A stretch of DNA of 64,000 bases, from assembly GCA_019321725.1 (NCBI GenBank), contig CM033120.1, positions 18,506,278 to 18,570,277 of the forward strand. Direction: 5' to 3'. Below the pieces are notes generated by a model. That model saw nothing but the letters and a program-made list of their open reading frames with translations. It was not told the DNA's origin and made no database searches. Made by a program: the position numbers and the translations under genes. Numbering within the stretch: the first letter of the stretch is position 1; the number at the start of each line of letters is the position of its first letter. This document shows, piece by piece, positions 1 to 12,677 of this stretch. This DNA comes from Paulownia fortunei (taxonomy: Eukaryota; Streptophyta; Magnoliopsida; Lamiales; Paulowniaceae).

Positions 1-634
1 TCTCTCTAGATCTCAATCAAAGTTTTTCTGGATTTTGTGGGGGTAGTGGCTTGAATTAGTAGTTTTAGATTTGAACTTTAGCTTTCAAGATTTTTGATGA
101 TTTTGAGAGGGAGCAAGCTAGTTGTGCACTTCAGTTAAAGCTCATCAGAGTGGATAGATAATAGAGAAACTGAAATATATAGCACAAGATAAAAAGATGG
201 TGATCACTGCAAGTTCACCCACAGTTGCTTCCCTTGCATCATCTGCATTTACAAACTACATACATACAGCCAATTGAAAAGGCATCAAACCTGTGAACCA
301 TTAAAGAACCCACATTTTGTTTATGATGGCCAAAAACCTAACAATCCCGCTTCGGGATCATCTGTTATCTCTGTTTCTGTTTGCCTGAACTAACATCCAG
401 ATTGGCCCTTTACCTTTCTTTGAACATTAGTATATTTGATGAAAAGGTTGAAACTTGAAACAAGAAAATAAAAAGTTGAAATATAAAGGGCCCCTTTTTC
501 TCCATCTCTCTCATGAGTGGCTGACTTTTCAGTATTCATTTCCCCTCCCTCCCAACCACCCACACACATCCACACATACGAGAACACGCACATATGTACA
601 CAGTCTCTGTCTGAATTCACTGCTTGTTCCTTGC
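1..634 (+). other. 5' flank and probable leader of the trihelix gene
   Basis: No coding region was recognised here. The stretch ends 1 base before the trihelix start codon. Bases 540-620 are C-rich and pyrimidine-rich, as in many plant 5' leaders, so transcription probably starts somewhere in 450-600, but no clear TATA box was identified. A reading frame that extends the trihelix ORF upstream to 455 begins at a non-ATG codon and lacks family-like sequence, so it was not used. Confidence 0.4.
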
Positions 635-2318
635 ATGGATCTGAGCATAGCTAAACAAGGTGGCAACAGTAGTGAGCCGAGGGATTACAGAAAAGGGAAC
701 TGGACACTTCAAGAAACAATGGTTCTGATAGAAGCAAAGAAAATGGACGATGAAAGGAGGATGAAGAGGCCGGGTGACAGCAGCGAGAGGGGCAAACCAG
801 CAGAACTGAGATGGAAATGGGTGGAGGATTATTGCTGGAAAAATGGGTGTTTTAGAAGCCAAAACCAGTGCAATGATAAGTGGGATAATCTGATGAGAGA
901 TTTCAAGAAAGTGAGGGAGTATGAGGGTAGAGTGGCTGAAATAGGAGGAGAAGACAAGTCCTATTGGAGAATTGAAAAGAATGAAAGGAAAGAAAACAAT
1001 TTGCCTTCCAATATGTTGCCTCAGATATATGAAGCCTTGGTGGAGGTGATAGAGAGGAAGGGTCAAAGGGTCGTGGTGGGAAGTGGTGGGGCTGGAAGTT
1101 CGAGTGCTAATGTGCCCACTGTTGCGGAAAAATCTACTAGTGTTTTAGGTCAGCAGTCGTTGCCTCATCCATTGCAACAACCACCCATTATTCAGGCTCC
1201 GCCAATGCTGCCACCGTTCCCTCCGCAGGCACAGACACCAGCGGAGCCACCCACTCTTCCCTTTCCTCAGCCGTTGCCCACAGTAGGTACTCTCTCTCTC
1301 TCTCTCTCAAAAAGCACAAAATGCACTATACCCTCACCTAGCAGTTAATGCTGTTGACACCTTGGTCTCATCTTCAGATTCTTGGATAGTCACTTCTCTG
1401 GTTCAACAAAACTTCTTCTTAATCATTGTTTATAATTTCATTATTCCCCGAGCACCTCTACTTCAACCAAGATTTTGTTAGCTGGTAAGACTTTCACATA
1501 CACATTGACTATGAAAACCCTTTTTCTCAAATTTTTCCATAGCAATATTATATCTAGATTGGCAACGGAGTTAAAATATATAGTATTCCCATCCAGAAAT
1601 CAATGCTTCTAATTCTTTTTTAATAAGGTTTTAACGAACCAAATGTATTCTTAATATACATCAATATGAGATGCAATTTCTTCCCATGAAGTCGACGGAC
1701 GGTGGATCCTCACCAGTTTAACTAAAGCATACCCAACTACATGGCATGTCTGTTTTCTTTTGATTGAAATCTGTATCTATTTTCTCTGGGGCTCTTGAGT
1801 CTTTCTGCTTTAATCTCTCTATATATCTTCACATATTTCCAGAAAATATTGACAGTTACCGGGTGGGTTCATTGATTTTAGGCTTGTGTTATAAGATTGC
1901 AGTCTCAGTAGTAGTAACATTTTCAGCAAATACTAACGTTATGGAAATTTGTGATAGCTCAGATTCTGATACCAGTGAGTATACGGACTCACCGGCGAAG
2001 AGAAGAAAGAGAGGAGGAGGCAGCAGTGGCAGGGAAGGTACCAGCGGTGCAGCAAGTGGTACTACGTTGCAAGAAGTTGGGTCTGCAATATCAAAGAGTG
2101 CTTCCATTATAGCCGAGGCGATTCAGTCATGTGAGGAGAGAGAAGAGAGAAGGCACAGACAAATGCTGAGTTTGCATGAGAGAAGGCTGCAAATTGAGGA
2201 GTCAAAAGCTGAGATTAATAGACAAGGCATTAATGGCTTGGTGGACGCCGTTAACAAACTCGCCAATTCTATCCTTGCTTTGGCCGCCCACAAAAACCAA
2301 GCACCTTCATCAAAATAG
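635..2318 (+). CDS. Trihelix (GT-factor type) transcription factor, 2 exons
   Basis: A nuclear DNA-binding protein of about 347 aa. Exons are 635-1286 and 1927-2318; the phase-1 GT-AG intron 1287-1926 opens with a (CT)n run. The trihelix (Myb/SANT-like) domain spans about residues 18-111, with the spaced tryptophans W23, W60, W62, W68, W83 and W111 and the signature QNQCNDKWDNLMRDFKK. A Pro/Gln-rich linker (about 165-215) follows. Exon 2 carries an acidic-serine patch (DSSDSDTSEYTDSP), a basic nuclear signal (AKRRKR) and a Glu/Arg-rich helical C-terminus likely to form a coiled coil. This layout matches the Arabidopsis At1g31310/At2g35640-like trihelix group from family knowledge. The ATG at 635 was chosen because it begins the conserved N-terminus and follows a leader-like region. 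Target genes cannot be read from the sequence. Confidence 0.88.
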
Positions 2319-5300
2319 TACTCATTTCTTAAATTCTGGATTACTCATCAATGAATCATAGGATTAATTACATTTTATTAAATAAATTCAAGAACTAATA
2401 GATATAGAGAGAGGTTGGGTATCCAATTGTCATTTACAGAACCGATGATCATCATTCAATATTGGTGGTCATCGCTTTCTTTATTTTCATGGTGGATTGG
2501 TTAGGTGCAGTGATTAGGATTGTTGAGGGTATAAATGATGTTCCACTATTCCACTGCAATGTGTTACGTGTATTAGACATAGTTACTCTATCCGAGTGAT
2601 TTTCAATACGAAATTTAACATAAAACACGAAGTTTGTCATGTTATGACGTACCAAACTTGCATTTGCTACTCAAATTTTTGGATTGTTTTCCTGTTGCCA
2701 CGAAGCAAAACTTGGGACCATCTCATGAGGAGTAATGTTTTGAGAACAATTAATGGGCTATATGAATGGCCTTAATTTCACCAAGATAGTGCCTTTGTCT
2801 TGCTTAAATTTATGAATTTATGTCAAATAAGTTTGAGAATATTGGTGGATCTTGGGATGTTCAAAACTCCTACGCACCTCGGGTTGGAACTCCAAAACTT
2901 AGGTTTGCTAAGTGATCTTGAGTTTTAATGTCTAAACCATGAACATGATTAGTGCTGTTCCATTGGCGCGGCATGGAAAAGTCATCTGTATGGTGGTCTT
3001 TCATGAGATATCACACGATTTTGACCTGTGATGGCCTAGATATACAAATATACCGTGTCTTTCACTTTTTAACAGCTAGTTGGGTAGCTTTTTTTCCAAC
3101 AGGGTTCTTTGTCATATTGTTGGGGCCACCTAGATTGGGATGTCTGAAGCATTAGATCGGTAAGACATTTGTGTGGGGCTGGTTAGAAATCCCAACATTA
3201 GTTTTGGACTAGATAATAATTTTCTCAAGGTGAAAGGGTAAATTGAATATACCTGAAGAGTCGACCATTTTTATGTCAATGATTTTTTGTCTTAACCACT
3301 CAGAATAGGTACGGGAACAAAAAAGAAAAAGAAAAAGAAAAAGAAAAAAAGACAGGAAAAATACGATTAAACTATGCAAACTGAGTGTATTACAGAGCTT
3401 TCCACTGAGTGAGATGGGCAGTACGTAGAAAGTGCTCAGAGCAACATGTGTAGTGCAGTGCAATGGGCATCTATGGAAAAAGGTTTGGTCAAGGGGAGGG
3501 AAGGCAGTCAAGATTGATCTTTGAAACCCTCTGCCTCTGGGGGATGGATGCCTTTGCAGAATGCCTATCTATGCTATGCCTTATATATTATTGGTGTCAG
3601 CTTTGTTGTTCATGAATGTTGTGCCGACTCTAAAAAGGTTGTCCTGCTTTTCCCTTCTCATCACATCACACCATTGAATTTTAGTCCTAATTCCATACGA
3701 ATACAAATTTATTACATGATAACTAGATTTATGCTTCTCATAATTTTCACTCATGAATATTGATTGACCATAATACAAGCGTAATGCACTTGAATACATG
3801 ATTTTTTTTAGACTGTTCTTAGGAGAGGTTAGAAAATTTCAACTCTTTGATATGGCAAGACTGACACGGGGCATACGATATATTTGTGATTATGATTGCC
3901 TTCAAGTTGGAATCCCAAAATCTCCTAATATAATCCACACATTTTTCCTGTAACTCCACAATCACTCACTCTCTCACACCACTTTCCAAGAACAAGGATG
4001 CAATGGGTATTTCAGCTTTTGGCCTTTTCATCCCATTCGTGAGAACACTGCCACATCCACTGTTTATCATTCATATTTCTTACACAGTAATGGAGAAAGC
4101 AATTGGGATTAGCAGAACGACGCCATGTTAAATGAATCCGAAAGGACTCTAAAATGTCGTAAATTTTTGTAAATGCAGATAATTGAAATTGTTGGAGGTC
4201 AGCAGTTGGGAATCAACTATCAAGTTACCTAATTTTCACAATAATAATTTGATCCCAATGTTTCATCCAAATTGTGGATCTCATTCGGACTCTGCTTTAA
4301 TGTACAAAATCTGTCTGAATTCGGATATATATCTTCTATTAAAAATATTTGAAAAACTTGAATTGATTAGATTCAAATGGTTGACATGTATAATTATATT
4401 TTATTTGGTTTGGATCACTAATATTTGAAATGCTTTATTGTGTAGACATTGAGTATATATACGGTAGATAAGTAATAAATTTTTATGAAATAGAAAACTT
4501 ATCAATCATAAATATTCATATATATTACAATACAATACGTCGACTATAACATGATGGTACGGTAGATCAATTTGAATATTGAGAAGTTTGATAGAGGCAA
4601 AAATGGCCCATTTTTAGAGACCTCAAATTTTGATACAAAAAGTTCTTTTTCTTTTTTTTTCTTCTTAGATTTAGAGGAGAAAAAAAAAAGAAAGAGAGAA
4701 GAAAAGAAAAGAAAAAGGACAGGAGAACCACAGAGCAGCAATTTTGACCTAACGTTGGCTCATACTGGAGTAGGATAGTTATTATTGAATACGGCTTCAA
4801 TAATGTACCAAAAAGATAGTTCTTTGTTGACGATTGGTGGTGGTCGGATGTATGTATATTGAACTTTTAACTAAATCTATCAAGATTTCGTGGGCACAAC
4901 AGGAATTCAAAGATTCATTGTATCATACTGAATTTCTTTTCCATTTAGTAAATATTTGAAGAGTAGTGAGCCTTTATTTCCTTTCTTGATTTGGATTATT
5001 CCATTTTTTTCCTTTTTGGAAACTTAAAGGGACTTGGATATTTACCTGTTACAGTTTTTTATTTCTTCATTAATGTTAATAACAAATAATCTATGATGCA
5101 ATAATTTTAATCCAGCGGACCTATCGGTATGAGGTCATAAAATGTATCTATTCAAATCACAAAACCAATATGGTAATATATATATATATATATATATATT
5201 TCATTGGTAAGACCAATGAACCGAGTGATGTGATGCAGGATAATGAGGATTGACCAATTTGCATGTCTCTTTAAAAATGCACAATTTAATCCAATACCTC

Positions 5301-5948
5301 TCTCACCAAAACCGGAGAGATACAATACTATAACCATGCTCAAGTCAAGTAGGTTTTTTAAGTTCATATAAATCAAATTAATTGAGGCCTAAATTATTAA
5401 TCTCACTCTCTCTTTCATTCTTTACCGTCATTTCTTGAAAATATGATCACTTAAGAAAACTACTATATATATATATATGCAATAACAAAATGCACATTAT
5501 TTTAAAAATAAATAGTTCACTATTTGTTGGCAATAATAAACTTAATTTAAAATGATAAGCGTAGTAATTTTTTTTGTTGGATTTAAGAATATGTAATTTC
5601 AATTCTACTTGAAAATTTTTATAAGTAATTTCTTATTTTTTATTCTTTTAATTTGTTTTAATAAAATTACAAGATTCCAAAGGCGGTTATTCAGCCAATT
5701 ATTAAACTAACATGCCTTAACCTGATTGCTTTTCTCCACGTTTTGAAACGTTGCATTGAGGTGGGGTTTGAAGTTTAAACCAATTTGCCGCATCATACTT
5801 CGTCTTGCTTTTTCGTCAACTCATACCCATTACAAACCCTCAACTAAAATTCTTTTTCATTATTACCACTATCAATTCAACCAGAAGTTTTAAACTTTAG
5901 CTGCACCGACAACAAATTTAGCTATTGATTTGTGCCTGGTTATGATTC
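2319..5948. other. Intergenic region, trihelix to Rab5
   Basis: About 3.6 kb without a recognisable gene. It holds AT-rich sequence, an A/G-rich AAAGAA-type run near 3318-3350, a TA microsatellite at 5176-5199, and poly-purine/poly-pyrimidine patches at 4645-4720 (which create antisense low-complexity reading frames). The last 250 bases should contain the Rab promoter and leader; no strong TATA box was identified. Confidence 0.5.
5176..5199. repeat. (TA)n microsatellite
   Basis: An uninterrupted alternating TA run of about 12 units, seen directly. It is one of many AT microsatellites in this window. Confidence 0.9.
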
Positions 5949-8900
5949 ATGGCCTCCAGCGGAAACAAGAGCATCAACGCCAAACTTGTTTGTACTTTCC
6001 CTGGCAATTATTTCTTGACTGTACCTCTGATTTAATTGTATCCCTTTCTAAATGCAATTTTCCATCTGGGTCTGCTTTAATTCACCGATATTGCCATGGT
6101 TGTAGTTGTTTTCCTGTGAATTATCACAAAATTTTGACCTCAATAGTGAAGATCGTTTTATCTCTACGACAATTGATTAGAGAGATTTGTGTCAATTTTG
6201 GATTATCTGGCGTTGGTATTAGTTTTTTGATCAATAAATTGATCGCGAGTCATTCTTGATTTTGCAATCTCTGGCCTTTCTATGCCAATTATTTGATGGT
6301 CGTCGTAGCTGTTGGCTTTCTAGAATTACTCACCTTCTTTAATTTTTGTGGTATTAATTTTTCTGTGATGCTGGTGTATTGTTTTAATAGTATTTGTCTC
6401 TACCTCTATGTACTGTTGATGCCACTTAAATAAGTATAAATAATTAGTGGAGAAAATCAGTCCAAAAAAATAATAACCAAATCAAATCGCAAAATCGACC
6501 ACCCTGTAAATGATGCACATCTTTTGATTAGATCATTTTGATTGGCATATTGGGTTGGATAATGTTCTCCCTTATGTTAAACCATGAAAAGAAAAATATT
6601 CGAAATTGGTTCTTTGGTAATGATGTTTGTAGAATAGGTTGGATGTTTTTGTCTCTTCATTGATGATTTATTAACATTTTTTTGCTTCCCCTATTATAAC
6701 AGTTTGCTTTTTTCTTACCATGGTTTTGTTTAAGGGTTTGATAATAAGGAATTATTATTTGTTGTTTATGTTAGTTTCTCACCTACAATTTCCCTTTTGC
6801 TAACTTGGATGCGGTTTTCTTTGGCTTTAGGTGCTTCTTGGAGATGTAGGAGCTGGAAAATCTAGTTTAGTGTTGCGTTTTGTGAAAGGGCAATTTATTG
6901 AATTTCAGGTAGGTGTAAAGTATTGTCACGGGTTCAATATTTAGACACACCAAATCAGAATTTTCTTCTGGACACTGATGATTGACTGAACATGTCTGAT
7001 GCTGTAGGAATCAACCATAGGTGCTGCCTTTTTTTCACAAACAGTTGCTGTGAATGATGCAACTGTAAAATTTGAAATCTGGGATACAGCAGGTCAGGAG
7101 AGATACCACAGCTTAGCTCCAATGTATTACAGAGGAGCTGCTGCAGCCATAATTGTCTATGATATAACAAATCAAGTAAGTGCTGACAGCTTAAGGAGCA
7201 AGTAGTTGAATGTTGTGTTCTATATGCAGTCAATTTGTGCACAGGACTATAATTGATCCACTTTACTTTTGGAAAACAAAAGTATTCTGTTGTGAGCTGA
7301 TCCAGCAGTGACTTTTGATGGGGCATGTCAATTTGTTCTTGTCTCCATATTTTTCAGCATAATAACAGATAAAGTAAGGCTTGCAAACTGAATCTGTCAG
7401 GTGGAGATATAAGCAGCTGTTGGATGCATATTTTATATGTACTGAAAAAACAAAGTTACTTATGCATTGAACCAAGTAGAGCGCCAGTAATATGATCTCA
7501 TCTTTGGCATTACTGTTAAAGAAAGTTCTGTTGTGAACTGATTGAATGGTGACTTAAAATGACACTCGATATGCTTGCCAGTTTCTACTTATCATGATAA
7601 TAGTTTCTTCACTCTGTAGGCATCCTTTGATCGGGCCAAAAAATGGGTTCAAGAGCTTCTAGCACAAGGTAAATGCCATATTCACTGATTAGGAAAACTA
7701 AAAGCCTTTTTCTTTTCAATTTGGGGGGTGGGGTGGTGGTTTAATATTATAAGTGCTTTCTCAGTTATGCTTGTTCTGTTATTCACAATTCTACTTTTCA
7801 CAGTTCTAGAGCGAGTCTTTCCATTTGTATAGGTCTAAACTTTAATATTCCCTGCTTTTCAATTTGAATGCCGTATTGAAGAAGATTCTTTTTTTTTGCG
7901 CTTTTCCTTCAAAAGTAATAGAGCTTGTAGGGTTTCATCATCACTTTAAGTGCGATGTACTTTTGGAGAGAAAATTGCCATTTTAAGAAATGTAACATTT
8001 TTTGTGGACATTCTAAAAATAAAATTTGACTTTTGGCACAACTTTTCATTTTTACCCTCATTTTTTCTCGGCAAGAATCTTTATTTTTCACCTCATATTG
8101 AGATTAGGGCATTTTGGAGAGCAAACGCCTATGGTAGGAAAGAGGACGTAATTACAAGAAACTGCAAAAAGGAAATGAGAACATTCATTATTGGAGAGAA
8201 TGTGATCAAGCTATGGGTCTGATCTTTTCTTAAGGACATTTTAGTGTTCTCACTATTTGGTTACCTATTCACTGTGGACCTTTCTGCTTTTACTTTATTC
8301 ATTTTTTTCATGTCTCCATTTTTTTTTTCTAAAAGGCAACCCAAATATGGTTATGGCACTTGCTGGGAATAAATCGGATTTGTTGGACGCAAAAAAAGTG
8401 GCATCAGAGGCAAGCATTTCTCATTTTCTTCTCTTTTCGTGTGTCCTCTCCCTCCGTTATTGAATTGGATTCTACTTGACTTGCTATCTTCTTACATTCA
8501 ATTATACATTGGAAAAATATACCCGTAAAATTCTGATCATGCCCTTGAACTTATGCAATTTCAATCACTCATCTAAGTTTGTTGCTAGGGAGATGAATAA
8601 CGAATTTTGGATCTAGTGTCATTTTTTGTTTAGCCTCCAAGCTTTATCTTTGTGGCAGTTGTGAGATTGTAAACCAATCGATAGAAGTTACTGCAGTGGC
8701 ACATGCACTTTTTGTGCATGCAAGATGTCACTGTGACAAATGCAAAACATTTGGGGGTTGCTTCCTTGAACGCCAGAACCTCTGTTATTAATTACTTGTA
8801 ATTATATTAACGTAACCTCAATCATGTACATAACAGATCAAGAATGTTTTAGCCGACGAACTAGTTTTACAGTCTAGCATGATACTTGCCTTTGCTTTTA

Positions 8901-9967
8901 AGCATCAGTTACATCATTTTTAGTTATATGAATGTGATTCTTTTGTTGCAGGAAGCACAAACTTATGCACAGGAGAATGGTCTTTTCTTCATGGAAACTT
9001 CTGCAAAGACAGCAACTAATGTCAATGACTTGTTTTATGAGATAGGTAAAGAGTATTTAACTTGAGGAATATCTTAGAACATGTATTTTCTGTGGTTTAA
9101 ACAATGGAGAGCCAGCTATCAAAATAGAATTTTAAAACTACATGCATAAGCCACAATGAGATCAGTGAGTTTTTCGGACCAGCCCACACAAATGGAACGG
9201 TCCCACACTACATTACCCCAGATTGGCAGCAGAGTGTTGCATGAAATATTTTTCTCCCCTTAGTGCAAGACAATGGCCTCAGTGGATTGCTTCTTGTAAT
9301 GATCTCTTCTTATCAATCTCTTTGTCGCAAAACTTACTCATCCTCAAATGACACTAGTGGAGACTAGATTTTTGTGGCTTATAGAAGTAAATCCTACTTC
9401 AGTCTTCTGAGTGGATCCTTTTATCTCTAGGAACTGAACCACATTCATTTGGCAAGACTACGAAATAAAAACCTATAAGCAGTTTCCTGCTTTTGATGAT
9501 TTACTACTGTTAAAAATAGGACATTGGGGTTTTAGGTCAGAGTCAGAAAAGTGATAACAATCTTCCTATACTGAACCAGTCTAATAATAGATCAATACTC
9601 CATCCCAGAGCTACAAAGGAACAATAAACTTTAGCACACATACTAAGTACTTTGGTTTTTTCCTTGCAATAAAACTGGAGAGTAAGTTTGAATTCAAGAT
9701 TTGATTGGTTAAGTGTCTTGAGACCATACTTGGTGCAATTCTCTTTATATCTCCGTTTTTCCATGTCAGAAAACACTAATTGTATAAACATGCTTCGACA
9801 GCAATTGAAAGATTTCACGTTTGATCTATCTTGCCTTTCTTCTTAACTATTCTTGTGCCTTTACAGCAAAGAGATTGCCTCATCTGCAGCCAGTGCCAAA
9901 CCCATCAGGCATGGTCCTTGTCGATCGAACAGCAGAGAGGGCAACCAGTGCCTCTTGTTGCTCTTAA
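5949..9967 (+). CDS. RABF2: Rab5-type small GTPase (RABF2, RHA1/ARA7 class), 7 exons
   Basis: A membrane-tethered GTPase of 200 aa that in plants governs endosomal and vacuolar traffic. Exons are 5949-5987, 6831-6908, 7008-7175, 7620-7668, 8336-8409, 8952-9045 and 9867-9967; all phases join and total 603 nt. Visible motifs are the P-loop GDVGAGKS (17-24), switch I with T42, WDTAGQE (64-70, with Q69, the residue whose Leu change locks Rab5 proteins in GTP form), NKSD (123-126), SAK (153-155) and a C-terminal CCS (198-200) for geranylgeranylation. The CCS end and conventional N-terminus mark the RABF2 type rather than the N-myristoylated RABF1/ARA6 type. Intron 5 (8410-8951) begins with GC. An out-of-frame ATG lies 7 nt upstream of the start. 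A candidate poly(A) signal AATAAA is at 10167. RABF2a and RABF2b cannot be separated confidently here. Confidence 0.95.
8410..8951 (+). other. GC-AG intron (intron 5 of the Rab5 gene)
   Basis: The exon ends ...GCATCAGAG and the intron begins GCAAGC. The acceptor TTGCAG precedes GAAGCACAA. Joining them gives V-A-S-E-E-A-Q-T-Y-A, which is continuous across the conserved Rab5 sequence. No GT donor nearby keeps both frame and length. The donor otherwise matches the strong plant consensus (AG|GCAAG). Confidence 0.85.
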
Positions 9968-12606
9968 AGTTGGAAACTTCTTATTACAGACAAATATATT
10001 TAAGTAAAATCATGTCATCATGTTGTGTCCATAAAATTCTTCAGTGACTACACTGTACCGTTCATTTGTTCAGATTTGTACAGGAGTTTAACTGTTGAGG
10101 TATATTTGGCATCGGTTTAGGAGCCCTTTAATTACTGCAATTTTGTATGTTGGATTTAGTTTTATTAATAAAAAAAACTGGGTCATTTGTGTTTTATCTT
10201 TCATACTTTTGGCCTTTTGACGATTGAGGGCAACATCCCCGCAATTGGACCTCAATGTGGCTTACTACCTAAGCGTCACAGAATTCATGAATCCTTTGTT
10301 GAAAATTTTTCAGATATGTATCCTATCCTACCATATACTGGTTTTCTGCCTTGGCAGCCACTCAAAATAGTGTAGTACTCATTATGTCTTAAATTTATTG
10401 TTCATTTTATTCAAAAAATATTTTAAAATAAGATTTTATTTTGTAGTATCATATTATATAAAGTAATGATTGAATATTGTATTGAATTTTTATTTTTTTC
10501 GTACGGGTAAAGGAAAAACTGTATTTTTTTGTTTTGAATGAGGGGATATATGAAATAGTTGGAGTTTAGCAGGAAAAAAGAAAATGTTGTACAGCACAAA
10601 CGAATCTCAATTCCTTATCCGTTTCATGATATATGAATTTTACTTACATTATTTTCTTCACAAATCCAAAGTTTCTTTTGATCAAAATAAGAATTGTGGG
10701 ATGTGATTAAATATAATATCCACTTGGTGGTGACTTAATGCGTCCCAATAAAAGTTTCATCCCATGTAATGCGGCCTAAAAGGGACAAATAAACTTTTGA
10801 AGCTCATCGTAAGCTGCTTCCAGACAGTATATTCTAATCTAATTGAGGGAGAAAAGGAAAAATTATATGTCAGAGACATAAACAAGTGTAGGCAGTTGCA
10901 TATTTTTCGATTCTCCAGTATCCAATACTAAGATGTTGGCGTCATCTGCCAATATACTATGTTAACATATCCGAACATAAAAAAATTATTGCAAGTACAA
11001 TTCATGGGTTTTTGAATTGATAATCTGCTAGCTTTTCCAGTGGACACAATTTGTTTTTATATATTTTAATGATCCAAGTGCAATGGTATTTATTTTTCCA
11101 GAAATAGAAAGACCCACATGGTATTTCTGAGATGTCAATCTACTTTTGACAAGTAATAATAGGACGACAAAACTTTAACTGCAATTTTGAGGATTTTGCG
11201 TCATCGCCACGTCAGCAACTTCCAGCTTCTAATACTGCTGCTTTGAGTTGAGAATATTGCATCAATAATAATCCTAATTAACGGGGGCTTAGGATTTCTC
11301 GTTATTAATGACATTCCTGAGGGGGATCAGAATGATCAATATCAGATGCAGACCCTGTAAATAATGACACTTTTGAGCTTTGCTATTGCCTATACTGATC
11401 ATTTTTCATTTCCCATATGGGAATGATCAAAACTCCATAACAGGTTTACAATCTAATTTTACAGTAATTTAATAGTTTCAATCCTTGGTAGCATATAAAG
11501 AAAGAATGGTGATTAGCGAGACGATTCTATATATAGATTAAGATGAAAATTCTTTTCAAAGTGTACTGCTTTCTTTGTCTTTTTTCTTTAATTCTAATTA
11601 AATGATCATGATTCATGACACAAAAGAAGTCACTGATTAGAAGAAAAAGTGGTTTTATTCTTAAGATAAAGAAACACATTTGACGAAAAGGGAACCAAAG
11701 GACAAAATGATACTACAACATTCGACTGCCTGACTAATTAACAAGTATATGCAAAGCATATGGAGTATATATATGTTTGGACAAGAAGAAATTAAATCCC
11801 CGAAAACACTCCACAACTAGAAAAAGGAAAATATATATATATATATATATATGATCAGAGACCTAGACCACCTAATTAACGTGGATCCACGCCAACATTT
11901 TTATTGTTTCCAAATATATATATGTATATATATATATATATATATTCATAGAGCAAAAACCTTATAGCAGTAGTACAATTTCAATATATAGAATCTCTTT
12001 TAACTTTGGAATCGAATCTTAATTAGCTTGGACCTAATTTCCATTATTTATGGTCGCCTAATTAAAAGTGTTACTGAGTTTTGATTAGTACTGATGTATA
12101 TAGTCTCTGAGGTGTTATTACACGTGCATTGCTCGTGGCAAGCACTTCCTTCCATCAGTCTCTATGGACTTCCACAAGGAGCCCTTTTAACTACAACATG
12201 TGATTCTCTTGGCTTTTATTCTCCAATCTTTTTTTTAAGTTACTTATTTAATTACACATCATTAACCATAAAATAAAGCATGCGCATGCAGCTGGTTTTC
12301 AGTTTAATGGAAGGTAATGTATCTTTATATCCATTCAGGGAACGCGGCTTATCTTCCTTTCTACATTAAGTAAATCGCAGCGGAGACAATCTGGTTTTCC
12401 TCTCCCTGTCACAATCAAATTTTTTTTTTTTTTTTTCTCGTTTTTCTTTTAACAAAAGGTCATATTAATATTATACATTCTCAGGGCCCATTTACATGAG
12501 TTCATCGTATTCTCCACGCAACATCTGTTAGTATCTAGCTGTTTTGGAGCCCTAATTCTTCACCAATAAACCATTTAATTCACCCATTAAAATGTGCCCT
12601 TAGGTC
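9968..12606. other. Intergenic region, Rab5 3' end to protease promoter
   Basis: The first ~200 bases are the Rab 3' UTR. The rest is AT-rich with no credible gene. TA microsatellites sit at 11831-11851 and 11914-11944, and a long T run is at 12420-12436. Short reading frames here are non-conserved and of random composition. Confidence 0.5.
11831..11944. repeat. Pair of TA microsatellites
   Basis: Two alternating TA runs, about 11831-11851 and 11914-11944 (the second broken by TATG), separated by about 60 bases of unique sequence. Seen directly. Confidence 0.85.
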
Positions 12607-12614
12607 TATATATA
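12607..12614 (+). promoter_or_regulatory. TATA box of the aspartic protease gene
   Basis: TATATATA, followed by C, lies 64 bases upstream of the protease ATG at 12678. This spacing leaves room for a transcription start near 12640 and a short leader. Plant TATA boxes usually lie about 30 bases before the start site. No other TATA-like site fits as well. Confidence 0.6.
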
Positions 12615-12677
12615 CAGGCATTCATGGATTGAAACTTATCTTCACATTTTCAAACTAACAATTCAACAGAATTGATC

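Noticed and set aside
455..634. Upstream extension of the trihelix frame
   Set aside because: Begins at a non-ATG codon, is Thr/Pro/His-rich leader-like sequence and has no similarity to the family's N-terminus.
617..1066. 149-residue reading frame antisense to trihelix exon 1
   Set aside because: Shadow of the conserved trihelix coding strand; no family features of its own.
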